In this document: in pieces, positions 29,694 through 40,900 of the stretch | Layout: each line of letters starts with the position of its first letter | How positions within the stretch are numbered: the stretch's first letter is position 1 | Origin: Propionivibrio dicarboxylicus | GTDB taxonomy: Bacteria; Pseudomonadota; Gammaproteobacteria; Burkholderiales; Rhodocyclaceae | Assembly (NCBI RefSeq): GCF_900099695.1 | Contig: NZ_FNCY01000009.1 | Location: 17,350 to 81,349 of the forward strand | Direction: 5' to 3' | DNA length: 64,000 nucleotides | Notes under the pieces: generated by a model | Told to the model about the DNA's origin: nothing | What the model saw: the letters and a program-made list of their open reading frames with translations, nothing else | The model's database searches: none | Made by a program: the position numbers and the translations under genes

Positions 29694-31142
29694 ATGCGTT
29701 TTGACGAACTCGGGCTTGCACCCGACCTCCTGAAAGCCGTTTCCGAACAAGGCTATACCGAGCCGACGCCGATCCAGGCGCAAGCTATTCCCATTGTTTT
29801 GACCGGCAAGGACCTCATGGGCGGCGCCCAGACCGGCACCGGCAAGACGGCTGCCTTCACGCTGCCGCTGCTGCAGCGCATCCTGCCTTTCGCCAACCCG
29901 AGCCCGTCGCCGGCGCGCCATCCGGTGCGCGTGCTGATGCTGGCGCCGACCCGCGAACTGGCCATCCAGGTGTACGAGTCGGTCGTTTCCTACAGCAAAT
30001 ACGTCCCGATTCGCTGCTTGTGCACCTACGGCGGCGTCGACATCAAGCCGCAGATCGAAGAGATCCGCCGCGGCGTCGAGGTGCTCGTCGCCACGCCCGG
30101 CCGGCTGCTCGACCTGGTCGAACAGAAATGTCTCAACTTCGGCCAGGTGCAGGCGCTCGTGCTCGACGAAGCCGACCGCATGCTCGACATGGGCTTCATT
30201 CCCGATGTCACGCGCATCATCAATCTGTTGCCGGTGCAACGCCAAAGCCTGCTGTTCTCGGCAACCTTCTCCGACGAAATCAAGAAACTCGCCGACCGCA
30301 TGCTGCAGGCACCGGTGCTGATCGAGGTCGCCAAGCGCAATACGGTGTCCGAAACGATCACCCACCGCGTCCACCCGGTGGCGGCAGACGCCAAGCGCGC
30401 CCTGCTCGTCAAACTCCTGCGCTCGGAAGAATTCAACCAGGTGCTGGTATTCACCCGCACCAAGATCGAAACCAACAAGCTCGCGCGCGAACTCCAGCGT
30501 GCCGGCATTGCCGCCGACTCGATCCACGGCGACAAGAGCCAGATCGACCGATTGAAGGCGCTTGAGGCATTCAAGAACGGGGAAACGCTCGTTCTCGTCG
30601 CCACCGACGTCGCCGCCCGCGGGCTCGACATCGACGACCTGCCACACGTCATTAATTTCGAACTGCCGCACACCCCGGAAGATTACGTGCACCGCATCGG
30701 CCGTACGGGCCGCGCCGGCAAGCAGGGCACAGCGGTTTCGCTGGTCACGGCCGACGAAGTGCAGTACCTCGTCGACATCGAAAAGTTGATCAAGAAGCCG
30801 ATCGAGCAGATCGTCGTTACCGGCTTCGAACCCGAGTACGACTACGAATATCCGCCGAGCGGGCGCAAGAAACACCACCGGCACCCGCCTGCCGCCCCGG
30901 CCGCAGTGGCACCGGCACTCCGGGCACCGCGCGAACGCAGCACCGGCAGGACGCGCCAGAACACAATCGCCGCCGACGGCTTCGATTTCAGCAAGCCCTA
31001 TGAATATCGCGGCCCGCAACCGGTCGCCGCGGCAACCGACACCGCCACCGGCAAAGCAGCACCGGTAACGCACGAACATCCGCACAAGCGCCAGCGCCCG
31101 CTGGCGGCACTACTCGGCGGACTCGGCCACAAGAAGTCCTGA
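29694..31142 (+). CDS. rhlE: DEAD-box ATP-dependent RNA helicase, RhlE type
   Basis: A 482-residue DEAD-box helicase acting on RNA structure, likely in ribosome assembly or cold response. It has the Q motif region ([14 protein letters not shown]), Walker A AQTGTGKT (about 44-51), [28 protein letters not shown], and the C-terminal [10 protein letters not shown]. The last 110 residues are a Pro/Ala and basic extension ending HKRQRPL, as in RhlE proteins. An in-frame TTG at 29679 is also open; the ATG is preferred because RhlE proteins start near MRFDELGL. Confidence 0.94.
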   Translation: MRFDELGLAPDLLKAVSEQGYTEPTPIQAQAIPIVLTGKDLMGGAQTGTGKTAAFTLPLLQRILPFANPSPSPARHPVRVLMLAPTRELAIQVYESVVSYSKYVPIRCLCTYGGVDIKPQIEEIRRGVEVLVATPGRLLDLVEQKCLNFGQVQALVLDEADRMLDMGFIPDVTRIINLLPVQRQSLLFSATFSDEIKKLADRMLQAPVLIEVAKRNTVSETITHRVHPVAADAKRALLVKLLRSEEFNQVLVFTRTKIETNKLARELQRAGIAADSIHGDKSQIDRLKALEAFKNGETLVLVATDVAARGLDIDDLPHVINFELPHTPEDYVHRIGRTGRAGKQGTAVSLVTADEVQYLVDIEKLIKKPIEQIVVTGFEPEYDYEYPPSGRKKHHRHPPAAPAAVAPALRAPRERSTGRTRQNTIAADGFDFSKPYEYRGPQPVAAATDTATGKAAPVTHEHPHKRQRPLAALLGGLGHKKS

Positions 31143-31153
31143 ACGACGCCACG

Positions 31154-31177
31154 CCCGGTCACCGCTCGGCGACCGGG
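31154..31177. terminator. Stem-loop between convergent helicase and HDOD genes
   Basis: CCCGGTC and GACCGGG form a 7-bp stem with a 10-base loop, 11 bases past the helicase stop. No U-run follows on either strand. It probably serves as a shared weak terminator. Confidence 0.45.
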
Positions 31178-31190
31178 TCTCAGGACCGCA

Positions 31191-32069
31191 TCACACGGCC
31201 GCTTTGTGATAGCGCTCGAGCACGATATCGGTCAGTTCGGGCAAGGAATCCTCACCCAGACCCAATTCGTCGAACACATCGCCACACACCTTTGACCAAT
31301 CGGGGGTTTCAAGGTGCTGATCGAGATGGTAATAATGGATCGCCAACTGCAGGATAGCGACCATCGTCCGTGACGCATGCATGTCCAGCCGCTCGATCTC
31401 ATGGTGGTGGCGAATCGCGTCGCAGATGAAATTCGGCAATTTCCAGTACTTCCCGACCAGATAGCCGATGACGCAATGATCCGCATTGAAGCGCGCGTCT
31501 TCTTCGACCAAGTTGGCCCAACGCCCGGGCTCGTCGAGACGCATGCTCGCGCAATAGGTCGAAAAGCGCTGCATCAGCACCGGCACCCCACACTCGAGGA
31601 AAACGCCGGCCAAATACGCCTGATCGGGAAAAATATTGCAAACCGTCACGCGTTCGTCGGCGATCAGCATCGCCAACTCGGCAATCGCCTGCGAACGCGT
31701 CCAATAGGCCTCGAACGCCTTGCGGTTGTGCCGCGCCGGCAACGACGCGGACAAGGCTACCGCACGCAGGATATTGGCCGTCTGCTGCAGGCCGATCGCC
31801 TGCAACACCCGCGTCAGCGACGAAAACGGCTGGAACTCGCGATAGGCGGGGCTTTGCACCACTTTGAACAGCGTCGAGACGATGCCGGGATCCTGCGAAA
31901 TGATGCGCGACAGGGTGCGCACGTCGGCAACGCCGCGGGCGAGCGCCTCCTGCAATTCCTGCAGCACGCGCGGCTGCGGCGGAATGGTCACCCCCCGCTC
32001 GAACAGCCGCTTGACGGCGCGCGCTTCGTCGCCGGAAAGATCGACGAGCAGCGATGGATCGATGGCCAT
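31191..32069 (-). CDS. HDOD-domain signalling protein
   Basis: A 292-residue protein made of one HDOD domain (about 20-215). It shows PPQPRVLQELQEAL at the start of the domain, SQDPGIVSTLFKVVQSPAY, the ILRAVALS helix, and an HHHEIERLD motif late in the protein. HDOD proteins are catalytically inactive relatives of HD phosphohydrolases used in signalling, for instance in motility and c-di-GMP networks. The ATG at 32069 has AAGGA upstream; longer in-frame starts (32090, 32150) run into the divergent promoter region. Confidence 0.88.
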   Translation of the reverse strand: MAIDPSLLVDLSGDEARAVKRLFERGVTIPPQPRVLQELQEALARGVADVRTLSRIISQDPGIVSTLFKVVQSPAYREFQPFSSLTRVLQAIGLQQTANILRAVALSASLPARHNRKAFEAYWTRSQAIAELAMLIADERVTVCNIFPDQAYLAGVFLECGVPVLMQRFSTYCASMRLDEPGRWANLVEEDARFNADHCVIGYLVGKYWKLPNFICDAIRHHHEIERLDMHASRTMVAILQLAIHYYHLDQHLETPDWSKVCGDVFDELGLGEDSLPELTDIVLERYHKAAV

Positions 32070-32208
32070 ATTTTCTGTATTCCTTGTCATTTCGGCGTTG
32101 GCGCCGCCTGTCAATGCGGGAATTCCGCCCTGCCGGCCGCCGACGCGCATCCGCTATAATCGAGCGTTCCGGTCCTTTCAGACCGACATTCTCCTCAGGA
32201 ACACAACC

Positions 32209-32781
32209 ATGGGCAACCGTCTTTCAAAAATTGTCACCCGCACCGGCGACGCCGGCACGACCGGACTCGGCGATGGCAGCCGGATCGGCAAGGATAGCCT
32301 GCGTATCGACGTCATCGGCGAAGTCGATGAACTCAACTCGACGCTCGGCGTCCTTCTCGCCGAGGATCTGCCCGAAGCGGTGCGTACGGCACTCACCGGC
32401 ATCCAGCACGACCTCTTCGATCTCGGCGGCGAGATCTGCATGCCCGGATATACCGTCATCAGCGAGGCGCAGGTGCTCCACCTCGAAACGCTGGTCGGCG
32501 AATTCAACGCGCAACTGACGCCACTCAAGGAATTCATCCTGCCCGGCGGCACCCGCGCGGCCGCGCTCGCGCATCTCGTGCGCTCGGTCAGCCGGCGCGT
32601 CGAGCGCCAACTCGTCCGCCTCGCCAACGCCGAAGGCGTCCCGGAGATGACGCGCAAATACATGAACCGCCTCTCCGACCTGATGTTCATCCTCGGTCGC
32701 GTGCTCAACCAGGCCGGCGGACGCGGCGACGTCCTCTGGGTCAACGCCAAGCAGCGTTCGGCCACCCCTGCCGCCGAATGA
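32209..32781 (+). CDS. PduO-type cob(I)alamin adenosyltransferase
   Basis: A 190-residue ATP:cob(I)alamin adenosyltransferase that forms adenosylcobalamin. It shows the N-terminal ATP motif TRTGDAGTTGLGDGSRIGKD (about 10-29), DELNSTLG, the RRVERQLV helix and the C-terminal NRLSDLMFILGR that line the PduO-type active site. The ATG at 32209 follows AGGAACACAACC. A TATAAT at 32155-32160 may be its -10. It is divergent from the HDOD gene and convergent with the UbiA-family gene. No other B12 gene is nearby. Confidence 0.93.
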   Translation: MGNRLSKIVTRTGDAGTTGLGDGSRIGKDSLRIDVIGEVDELNSTLGVLLAEDLPEAVRTALTGIQHDLFDLGGEICMPGYTVISEAQVLHLETLVGEFNAQLTPLKEFILPGGTRAAALAHLVRSVSRRVERQLVRLANAEGVPEMTRKYMNRLSDLMFILGRVLNQAGGRGDVLWVNAKQRSATPAAE

Positions 32782-32805
32782 TGCGCTGACGGGGTAACTC
32801 GACGC

Positions 32806-33678
32806 TCAGGCCAGCAGGGCCACGAGCGTCAGGAACCAGCCGCCGACCGCGACCAGCAGATGCCGGTCGCGCAGGACGGCGGCGGCCGGATCGCCGCCGC
32901 CGCCGCGGCGATGCAGCAGGAACAGGTAGCGAAACATGCCATACACGACAAAGGGCACGGTGTAGATCAGCCGGGTCGTGCCGTGCATCGCCACTGTCTC
33001 GGCGCTGACGGTGTAGAGGCTGTAGCTGATGATCGCGGCGGCCGCGGAAATGCCAATCAGCTTGTCGAGCAGCACCGGGTCATAGTCGTCGAGAACGGCG
33101 CGATGGCTTCCCCCTTGCCCGTCGAGCGCGTTCAGTTCCGCACGCCGTTTGGCGAAGCCGAGGAAGAGCGTCACCATCAAGCCGCACAGCAGCAGCCACT
33201 GCGACGGCGCAATACCGACGCCCTGCGTACCGGCGAGGATGCGCAGCATGAAACCGGCGGCGATGATGAAGACATCGAGCAGGACAACGTGCTTTAGTCC
33301 GCGCGAATAGGCGACGTTCAGCACGACATAGGCAAGCACGATCAGCAGCACCGACACCGACGACGCCAGCGCCAGCACGACCGCCGCTGCCAGGCACAAC
33401 GCCATCAGCATGAAGGCTTCGCCGGTTCCGACCGCACCCGAAGCGAGCGGCCGATGGCATTTTTCCGGATGCGCGCGATCACGCTCGCGATCGGAGAGAT
33501 CGTTGAGCACGTAGATCGCCGACGCCGCCAGCGAAAAGGCCGCTGCCGCCAGCACCACCTGGCGTACCAACGCGGGATCGGTCCAGGCATGACCGAAGAG
33601 CAAGCCGACGAAGACGAAGCCGCTCTTGATCCACTGGTGCGGGCGCAACAACCGCAACCACAGACGCATCCGTCTCAT
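32806..33678 (-). CDS. UbiA-family prenyltransferase, decaprenyl-phosphate phosphoribosyltransferase-like
   Basis: A 290-residue polytopic membrane protein with about nine hydrophobic segments. The two aspartate motifs are NDLSDRERDRAHPEKCHRPLASG (seen as NDLSDRERDRAHPEK and RPLASG) and, later, FAKRRAELNALDGQGG with DDYDPVLLDKL. These match the DPPR-synthase branch of the UbiA family, which joins phosphoribosyl pyrophosphate to a polyprenyl phosphate, rather than quinone-ring prenyltransferases. The start at 33678 has GAGGAG upstream. It lies 10 bases after aroG. No epimerase or arabinosyltransferase partners are present, so the pathway is unknown. Confidence 0.8.
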   Translation of the reverse strand: MRRMRLWLRLLRPHQWIKSGFVFVGLLFGHAWTDPALVRQVVLAAAAFSLAASAIYVLNDLSDRERDRAHPEKCHRPLASGAVGTGEAFMLMALCLAAAVVLALASSVSVLLIVLAYVVLNVAYSRGLKHVVLLDVFIIAAGFMLRILAGTQGVGIAPSQWLLLCGLMVTLFLGFAKRRAELNALDGQGGSHRAVLDDYDPVLLDKLIGISAAAAIISYSLYTVSAETVAMHGTTRLIYTVPFVVYGMFRYLFLLHRRGGGGDPAAAVLRDRHLLVAVGGWFLTLVALLA

Positions 33679-33688
33679 TCCGCGCTCC

Positions 33689-34768
33689 TCAGCGGCTGGC
33701 CACGGCCAGGCGCCGTTCGCGCACGCCATGCGCGAGCGTCTCCAGCACGCGCAGCGAATCTTCCCAGCCGATGCAGGCATCGGTGATGCTCTTGCCATAT
33801 TCGAGCGGACGTCCGGGCGCGAGATTCTGACGCCCCTCGACGAGATTCGACTCGATCATCACCCCCATGACGCGATCTTCGCCACTGGCCAACTGACCGG
33901 CGATATCGTTCGCGACATCGACCTGGCGCTTGAAATCCTTGTTGCTATTGGCATGTGACATGTCGATCATCAGCCGCGCCGCCAGCGCCGCCGAGGCGAT
34001 TTCACGTGCTGCCGCATCGACATGCGCGGCATCGTAATTGGGCGCCTTGCCGCCGCGCAGGATGACGTGGCAATCCTCGTTGCCCGAGGTCGAGACGATC
34101 GCCGAGTGACCGCCCTTGGTGACCGAGAGAAAATGGTGCGGCGACTGCGCTGCACGGATTGCATCGATGGCGATGCGAACGTTGCCGTCCGTGCCGTTCT
34201 TGAAGCCGACCGGACACGAGAGACCGGACGCCAGTTCGCGGTGCACCTGCGACTCGGTCGTGCGCGCGCCGATGGCGCCCCAGGCGATCAGATCGGCCGT
34301 GTATTGCGGCGTGATGGTGTCGAGAAATTCGGTCGCGCAGGCGACGCCGAGTGCATTGACCTCGAGCAGCAGGTGACGTGCCAGGCGCAGCCCCTCGTTG
34401 ATGCGAAAGCTGTTGTCGAGGCGAGGATCGTTGATCAAGCCCTTCCAGCCGACGGTCGTGCGCGGTTTCTCGAAATAGACGCGCATGACGATCAAGAGAT
34501 CCTGCTCGAAGCGCGGGATTTCGGCATGAAGCTTCTTCGCATAATCGAACGCCATATCGACGTCGTGGATCGAACACGGCCCGATCACCACCAACAGGCG
34601 ATCATCGGCGCCATGGAGGATGCGATGGATCGCCTGGCGGGCGGCGAAAGTCGTCTGCGCAGCCTCGGCGCTCATCGGAAATTCGCGGAAGAGATGCGAC
34701 GGCGGCACCAACTCCTTGATCTCGCGAATTCTCAGGTCGTCGGTATTTGGCTTGTTCGGCAGACTCAT
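33689..34768 (-). CDS. aroG: 3-deoxy-7-phosphoheptulonate synthase (class I DAHP synthase)
   Basis: First enzyme of the shikimate pathway, condensing PEP and erythrose 4-phosphate. The 359-residue class I enzyme begins TDDLRIREIKELVPP. It has VIGPCSIHD (metal-binding cysteine about 61), MRVYFEKPRTTVGWKG, GARTTESQVHRELASGLS, FKNGTDGN, and the late DMSHANSNKD and ESNLVEGRQ motifs. Length and motifs match enteric AroG/AroF, which are feedback-inhibited by aromatic amino acids; which inhibitor applies here cannot be read off. The gene is upstream of the UbiA-family gene in a likely two-gene operon. Confidence 0.96.
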   Translation of the reverse strand: MSLPNKPNTDDLRIREIKELVPPSHLFREFPMSAEAAQTTFAARQAIHRILHGADDRLLVVIGPCSIHDVDMAFDYAKKLHAEIPRFEQDLLIVMRVYFEKPRTTVGWKGLINDPRLDNSFRINEGLRLARHLLLEVNALGVACATEFLDTITPQYTADLIAWGAIGARTTESQVHRELASGLSCPVGFKNGTDGNVRIAIDAIRAAQSPHHFLSVTKGGHSAIVSTSGNEDCHVILRGGKAPNYDAAHVDAAAREIASAALAARLMIDMSHANSNKDFKRQVDVANDIAGQLASGEDRVMGVMIESNLVEGRQNLAPGRPLEYGKSITDACIGWEDSLRVLETLAHGVRERRLAVASR

Positions 34769-34900
34769 CGGCCTCTCCTCGTGCGTTGCACTGCTATCCG
34801 TCAAAGAAGCCGATTCTACTCGAAGATCGCGCCCTCGCCGCCAGTGCGGGGCACCGGGGTCGGCTATACTGGCACCACGACATAATGAGGACGCACGACA

Positions 34901-35539
34901 ATGCAATTCTCACAATGGCTGGTTTTCTGCGGCGTCGCCCTGCTCGTCACCTTCACCCCCGGCCCGGCCGTGCTCATGGCGATCGCCAACACCATCGGCA
35001 TCGGCGCCCGGCGCGCCTTCATCGCCTCGCTCGGCAATGCCGTCGGTCTGTTGATCGTTTCCACCGCAGCCATGGCCGGCATGGGCGTTGTCCTCGCCAC
35101 CTCGGCCACCGCCTTCACCCTCATCAAACTCTCAGGCGCCGGCTACCTGATCTATCTCGGCGTCCGGCAATGGCGGAACCGCCATGTGCCGCTCGTGCCG
35201 GACACCGACGCCGAACCGGTGGCGCCGCGCTCGACGCGGCGCCTGTTCGCACAGGGCATGGGCGTGGCGCTGACCAATCCGAAAGCGATCCTGTTCTTCT
35301 CGGCACTCTTCCCGCAGTTCATCCGTCCCGACCTGCCGGTCTTCGACCAGTTCGCGATCCTGACCGTCACCTTCTCCTGCTGCGCGCTCTGTTCGCACCT
35401 CGTCTACATCACGCTGGCCCGCACCTTGCGGCAACAATTCGCGCGCCCTGCCCGCGCCCGTGTCTTCAACATCGCCACCGGCAGTCTCTTCGTCGTGTTG
35501 GGCATCGGCCTGCTGCGCCTGCCACGTCAGGCCGGCTGA
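34901..35539 (+). CDS. LysE/RhtB-family amino-acid exporter
   Basis: A 212-residue inner-membrane protein with about six hydrophobic segments and the LysE/RhtB signature FTPGPAVLMAIANTIGIGARR at the first loop (about 18-38; core FTPGPAVLM). NPKAILFFSALFPQF comes later. Such exporters release amino acids such as homoserine, threonine, leucine or lysine. The substrate is not determined. It has AGGA nine bases before the ATG, and a TATACT at 34865-34870 may be its -10. Divergent from aroG. Confidence 0.92.
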   Translation: MQFSQWLVFCGVALLVTFTPGPAVLMAIANTIGIGARRAFIASLGNAVGLLIVSTAAMAGMGVVLATSATAFTLIKLSGAGYLIYLGVRQWRNRHVPLVPDTDAEPVAPRSTRRLFAQGMGVALTNPKAILFFSALFPQFIRPDLPVFDQFAILTVTFSCCALCSHLVYITLARTLRQQFARPARARVFNIATGSLFVVLGIGLLRLPRQAG

Positions 35540-35617
35540 GGAACGCTGGCGAAAATGCCGCGCGAGCAGCCCCTTGGGCCGCTCCCGGCGCGGTCATGAT
35601 CGAGACGTGTTTCGGAT

Positions 35618-37078
35618 TCAGTCGGTGCCGCCGACCGTCAACCCATCGATGCGCAGGGTCGGCTGACCGACGCCGACCGGCACGCTCTGCCCATCCTTGC
35701 CGCAAGTGCCGACACCGGGATCGAGGGCGAGATCGTTGCCGATCATCGAGACCTGGTTCATCGCTTCCGGCCCGTTGCCAATCAGCGTCGCTCCCTTGAC
35801 CGGGTAGGTCACCTTGCCGTTCTCGATCATGTAGGCTTCGGACATCGAGAAAACGAATTTACCGCTGGTGATATCGACCTGGCCGCCGCCGAAATTGACC
35901 GCGTAGATACCCTTCTTCACCGACCGGATGATTTCCTCGACACTGCGCTCGCCATTGACCATCGTCGTATTGGTCATACGCGGCAGAGGAAGATGCGCAA
36001 AGGATTCACGCCGCGCATTGCCGGTCGGAGCGACGCCCATCAGGCGCGCGTTGAGACTGTCCTGCATGTAGCCGCGCAGGATGCCGTCCTCGATCAGCAC
36101 GGTACGCTGCGTCGGATTGCCCTCGTCGTCGATATTGAGCGAACCGCGGCGCCCGGCCAGGGTGCCGTCATCGACCACCGTCACGCCCTTGGATGCGACG
36201 CGCTGGCCGACCCGTCCGGCGAAGGTCGAACTGCCCTTGCGATTGAAATCGCCTTCGAGACCATGCCCCACTGCCTCGTGCAGCAGGATGCCGGGCCAGC
36301 CCGAACCGAGCACGACCGGCATGCGCCCGGCTGGTGCCGGCCGGGCGTCGAGATTGACCACCGCCTGATGCACCGCCGCCCGAGCGTATTCATGCAGCAT
36401 CGCGTCGGAAAAATAACTGTAATCGGTGCGGCCGCCACCGCCCGCCGAGCCCTGTTCGCGCTTGCCGCCGTCGCCCTCGACAATGACCGTAATCGACACG
36501 CGCACCAAAGGGCGCACATCTGCCGCCAGCCGCCCGTCGCTGCCGGCGACAAGAACCACCTCGTACTCGCCGGCGACATGCGCCATCACCTGCACGACAC
36601 GCGGATCGGCCGCGCGCGCGAAGGACTCGAGTCGTTCGAGCAGACTGACCTTGGCGGCCGCATCCAGCGACGCCAACGGATCATGCGGCAGGTACAGCCC
36701 CGGCGAACGGCCGGCCCGCGCCGACAGCGCCTTGGTCCGCCGCCGCTGTCCGGCCGCCGCGATCGCCCGCACGGCCTTGGCCGCGTCGTCGAGCGCCGCA
36801 ACGCCAATGTCATCGGAATAAGCGAAAGCCGTCTTCTCGCCGGACACGGCACGCACACCGACGCCCTCGTCGATGCTGAAGCTGCCGGATTTGACGATGC
36901 CTTCCTCCAGGCTCCAGGCCTCGGACCGGCTGTACTGGAAATACAGGTCGGCATAGTCGACGTCGTTGCGCATGATTGTCGCAAAGACCTTGTTCAGTGC
37001 CGGAACGTCGAGGCCGTACGGCGCCAGCAGGGTATTCTGGGCCTGCGTCAGCAGGGAAGGGCTATTCTCGCTCATCAT
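35618..37078 (-). CDS. tldD: Metalloprotease TldD
   Basis: Catalytic subunit of the TldD/TldE (PmbA) zinc protease, known for degrading unfolded peptides and for maturation of microcins and CcdA turnover. The 486-residue protein has the metal motif [11 protein letters not shown] (267-277; HExxxH), plus the TldD-typical [31 protein letters not shown] (core [10 protein letters not shown]) and the C-terminal [17 protein letters not shown]. It follows the nitrilase gene by 20 bases, the usual yhdP-nit-tldD order in betaproteobacteria. PmbA/TldE is not in the window. Confidence 0.96.
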   Translation of the reverse strand: MMSENSPSLLTQAQNTLLAPYGLDVPALNKVFATIMRNDVDYADLYFQYSRSEAWSLEEGIVKSGSFSIDEGVGVRAVSGEKTAFAYSDDIGVAALDDAAKAVRAIAAAGQRRRTKALSARAGRSPGLYLPHDPLASLDAAAKVSLLERLESFARAADPRVVQVMAHVAGEYEVVLVAGSDGRLAADVRPLVRVSITVIVEGDGGKREQGSAGGGGRTDYSYFSDAMLHEYARAAVHQAVVNLDARPAPAGRMPVVLGSGWPGILLHEAVGHGLEGDFNRKGSSTFAGRVGQRVASKGVTVVDDGTLAGRRGSLNIDDEGNPTQRTVLIEDGILRGYMQDSLNARLMGVAPTGNARRESFAHLPLPRMTNTTMVNGERSVEEIIRSVKKGIYAVNFGGGQVDITSGKFVFSMSEAYMIENGKVTYPVKGATLIGNGPEAMNQVSMIGNDLALDPGVGTCGKDGQSVPVGVGQPTLRIDGLTVGGTD

Positions 37079-37098
37079 TCATCCATCATTAAAACCAT

Positions 37099-37935
37099 TT
37101 ACATCACGCGGTGCGTCAACGCCGGCAGGCTCGTCCGTACGTCGGCCAGGCGCTCGTGATCGATATCGCCGACAACGACGCCTTCGCCCTTGTCGAGACG
37201 CGCCAACACAACGCCCCACGGATCGATCAACATGCTATTGCCATGCGTTTCGCGGCGATTCTCATGCAATCCGCCTTGCGCCACGGCGAGAACATAACAT
37301 TGATTCTCGATGGCGCGGGCGCGCAACAGGATTTCCCAATGCGCCCGACCGGTCGTCTCGGTAAATGCAGCCGGAATGACCTGTAAATCAACGACACCGA
37401 GCCGACGATACAGTTCCGGAAAGCGCATGTCATAGCAGATGCTGAGACCGACACGGGCGAAGGGGGTCTCGAAGACCACCGGCTCGCTTCCCGGCTCGAT
37501 CGATGCGCTCTCGTTGTAACGCTCGCCGGCCTTCTCGAAACCGAAGAGATGAATCTTGTCGTAACGCGCGGCGCGCCGGCCTTGCGGATCGTAGACAAGA
37601 CTGCTGTTGAGCACTTTATCCGGGACGCTCGCCGCCAGCGGGATCGAACCGCCAACCAGCCAGATGCCGTGCTGGCGGGCGGTCTGTGCCAGAAAGGACT
37701 GGATCGGCCCCTCGCCATCGACTTCGCGCACGGCGGCCTTGTCACGCTCGCGCAAGCCCATGATCGGGAAATATTCGGGCAGGGCGACGAGTTGCGCGCC
37801 TTGCGCCGCCGCCTCGGCGATCAGACGCCCGGCAGTGGCCAGATTCTCATCGACGCGTGGCGTCGACACCATTTGCACTGCGGCGACGCGGCACTTGCCG
37901 GACGTCACCGGCACATCACTTTGCACTGGGTTCAT
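37099..37935 (-). CDS. Nitrilase-family amidase (Nit1/Nit2-like, deaminated glutathione amidase type)
   Basis: A 278-residue carbon-nitrogen hydrolase with the Glu-Lys-Cys triad: Glu54 in ALPEYFP, Lys127 in YDKIHLF and Cys167 in ICYDMRFPE. These contexts and the HWEILLRARAIENQ segment are typical of the Nit1/Nit2 group, whose studied members repair deaminated glutathione. That substrate is inferred by family. The ATG at 37935 lies 20 bases inside the yhdP end, so the two are likely coupled, with tldD following. Confidence 0.9.
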   Translation of the reverse strand: MNPVQSDVPVTSGKCRVAAVQMVSTPRVDENLATAGRLIAEAAAQGAQLVALPEYFPIMGLRERDKAAVREVDGEGPIQSFLAQTARQHGIWLVGGSIPLAASVPDKVLNSSLVYDPQGRRAARYDKIHLFGFEKAGERYNESASIEPGSEPVVFETPFARVGLSICYDMRFPELYRRLGVVDLQVIPAAFTETTGRAHWEILLRARAIENQCYVLAVAQGGLHENRRETHGNSMLIDPWGVVLARLDKGEGVVVGDIDHERLADVRTSLPALTHRVM

Positions 37936-40900
37936 TGAGCGCTCCGGAAGAAGGAATACCGGGCAAACGCGGGGCTGCGCCCGGCGCATGCAGGGTCGAC
38001 TGCTTCTCGACCTTGGGATCGGCCCAGGTCCCGGTAACAAAATAATCGAAGCCAAACATCTGGTTCAGAGGATTCTGCAACACCTTGTGCGCGAGATAGG
38101 TGGCCACGCCGACCACCGGATGCACCAGTGCGATCCCCAGCGCCGCCGTACTGCCGATCTCCGGCTGGACATTGACGTTCAGGCGCTGCGTCTCATGCTT
38201 GAGATCGACCTCGCCGCGCATGACGATGCGCGCGGCCGTGCTATCGATCTGCAGACGGTCAGTGCTCATCACGCCGCGGCGGACGGCCAACTTGGCATTG
38301 ATCGCGTCGAAGGCCAAGCCCTCGCTGAAGATATCGCGAAAATCGAGCGTGATCCGGCGCGGCAGGCTTTGCAGACTGATCAGACTGACCAGTTTCCCGG
38401 CGCCGGGATCGATCTTGAGGAACTGGCCCTTGGCCGCCTCAAGGTTAAATTCGCCGTCGAGCGAATTGTAGTCAAAGGCCACCGGCGACCCTTTCCAGCC
38501 GAGCCGCCCCTCCAGCCGGGCCGTCGCCGAACGGATCGCTCCCGGAAAACCGAGCCGTTCGAGCAAGGCGCCGACGTCGGTGCTATTGACCTTGAAATCG
38601 AGTTCGGTCTGGTTCTTGCCGTTCGTCGTCACCCACTGCCCGCTACCGGCAAAGACCGCGTGCGGATTGCTCATCTGGATGCGGCCGAGCTTCCACACGC
38701 CGCCTTCGTTGGACGCCAGCAACTCGAGACGACCGAAGCGGCGCGAGCCCAACTGAAAATCCTCGGCGATCACGTCGAGTCCGGGCAATTCGCGCACCGG
38801 ATCGTCCGCATCGGTCTCCGGCTCGTCGCCCATCGCCGAATCGATGACGAACTGCTTGAGCCGCGCCGTCAGCTTGCCGCGACCGCTGCCGTTCCACTGC
38901 AGATCGCCGCTGATCTGGCGAGCGTTCAGGCGAAGCCGCCAGAGTTCGCCAGCGACCTGCGCACTCAGATCGACATCCTTCAGGCGTCTTCCAGAGAACA
39001 CCAGATCAGGCGTCCGGATATTGATCGTATCGGGAACAAACGAGGCCCCGGAGGCAGCACCGGCACCTTTCGCCCCGCTGCGCAGGGCCGCCCGCCAAGC
39101 ATCGAGATCGAGTTGCGGCAGCGTCACGCCGAGCGCTACGCCGCTTTCCGGCAAGCTTTGAGCCCGGCCGACACCGATGCCGCCACGCTCGACGACGAAG
39201 CCCTCGGCCTGTTTGCGGCGGATCAACTGCAAGGAAAGATTCTGACCGAGCGAGGCCGACAACTGGTCGCGCACGACACCGTCATCACGTACCGGACGTT
39301 GCCCGCGACGGACCGGCGCCGTCTGTAACAAGCGCTTTTCGAAGTGTAAAGGCAGGCTTTCCGCAGCCGTCTTGGCAAACGGCGCCGGTAGCGTCGATGC
39401 CAGACCGACCAGATTGGAATCGATGATGAGATCGGCATTGCGCTTGTTGATGTGCACTTCGCCCCGATAGTTCGTCGTTCCCGACAGACGCGACAACAAG
39501 GCCGTATCGCCCTGCTTGCGCAAGGCTTCGATATTGACCGCGCCCTGCGCCGCAATGACGACGCGACCATCCTTTTGCAGCCCGCCACGGATTTTCAACG
39601 GCCCGCCAAACAGGTTGGCGTTGATTTCCGGAATCCTGAGATCGCTGCCGGAGAACTGCACGCTGCCATTGACCTGACGCAAGGGCGGCAGCGCCGTGTC
39701 GACCGTCACCTCGTTGTTCTGGAAGCGATACGCGCCGTCGATCTTCGCCTCGCCGAGTTTCTTCTCGTCGAGCGGAATTTTCAGCGACAGATCGAGATGC
39801 CCGTTGCCAACCGCCTGCATGGTGTCGGTAAAGCGATCGATACGCTCGGCGACCGGACTCTGATCGATGAACTTCAGGAATTCGCTGGTTGCGCCGTCGG
39901 CCTGCCCCTTGACCAGGATGATCGGGTCCTGCGCGTCGAGATCGGGGATTTCGGCCCGCGTCCGACTGAGCTTGGCGCCGAGGATGCTGCCGCGCTGCGC
40001 GTCGACCACCATGCTCTTGCCTTCAAAGCGCAGATTGCCGTAAATACTGCTGAGCTTCGGCCAACCGTCACCGTAATCGAGGTCGACATCCTCCGCCTTG
40101 ACCGTCACCAGGAAGAGTCCTTTGCTCTTGTCGACAAACGGAAAATCTTCCAGATCGCCTTTCAGCGTCAGTTTCGCCTCGCTCGCGCGCCCCGAGAGCA
40201 ACGAGTCGCGCAACCAGTGCCGCGTCGCATCGCCGACGACACGCGGCATGTAGCGCCAGACGGCGCGGGCATCGGCACGCGTCAAGCTGGCGGTCAGGTC
40301 GATCGTCCCCGGCCCCTCGCCGCTATTGCGGTAACGCCCCTGCGCCGTCCCGGCGGCATCCGGCCCGGCGAATTCGACACGTGCCAACTCGGCTTCGAGA
40401 CCGTTCTTGCCGATCTTCCATTGGGCACGAACGTTCAAGGCGTCAAAATCGATACGCGAGGACGGGAAGACGGTCGGCAGGTCGATACTCGACCGTTCCG
40501 ATTGAATCGTCACATTGCCCCCCGTCTCGCTCGCGTCGAGCGCGCCGGAGACCCCCGTAAATCCGGGGAAATAGCCATTGGCCTTGAGGCCCATGCCATC
40601 GAAACGCGCTTTCAGCGAATAGGTCTGCAGGCGTTCGGCATTGCCGCGCCAGCGCACGCTCAGGTCGGCGACCCGTCCGGTCGGCGCGTAGTCGCCAAGC
40701 AGGGTGCGCGTCTGCGCATCGATCGGCATGCGCTCGGCAAGACGACCGAGCGCCGTCAGATCGAGCCGGCTGGCGCTCGCCTTGCCAGCCCCGAGCCCCC
40801 CCTCGGCGGCCATCTGCCAATCGACGGAAAAATCGGTCGGCTCGACGCGGATCGGCTCCGGCGCTTGCTTTCCGTGGAATTCCGGACGCGTTTCCAGCGC

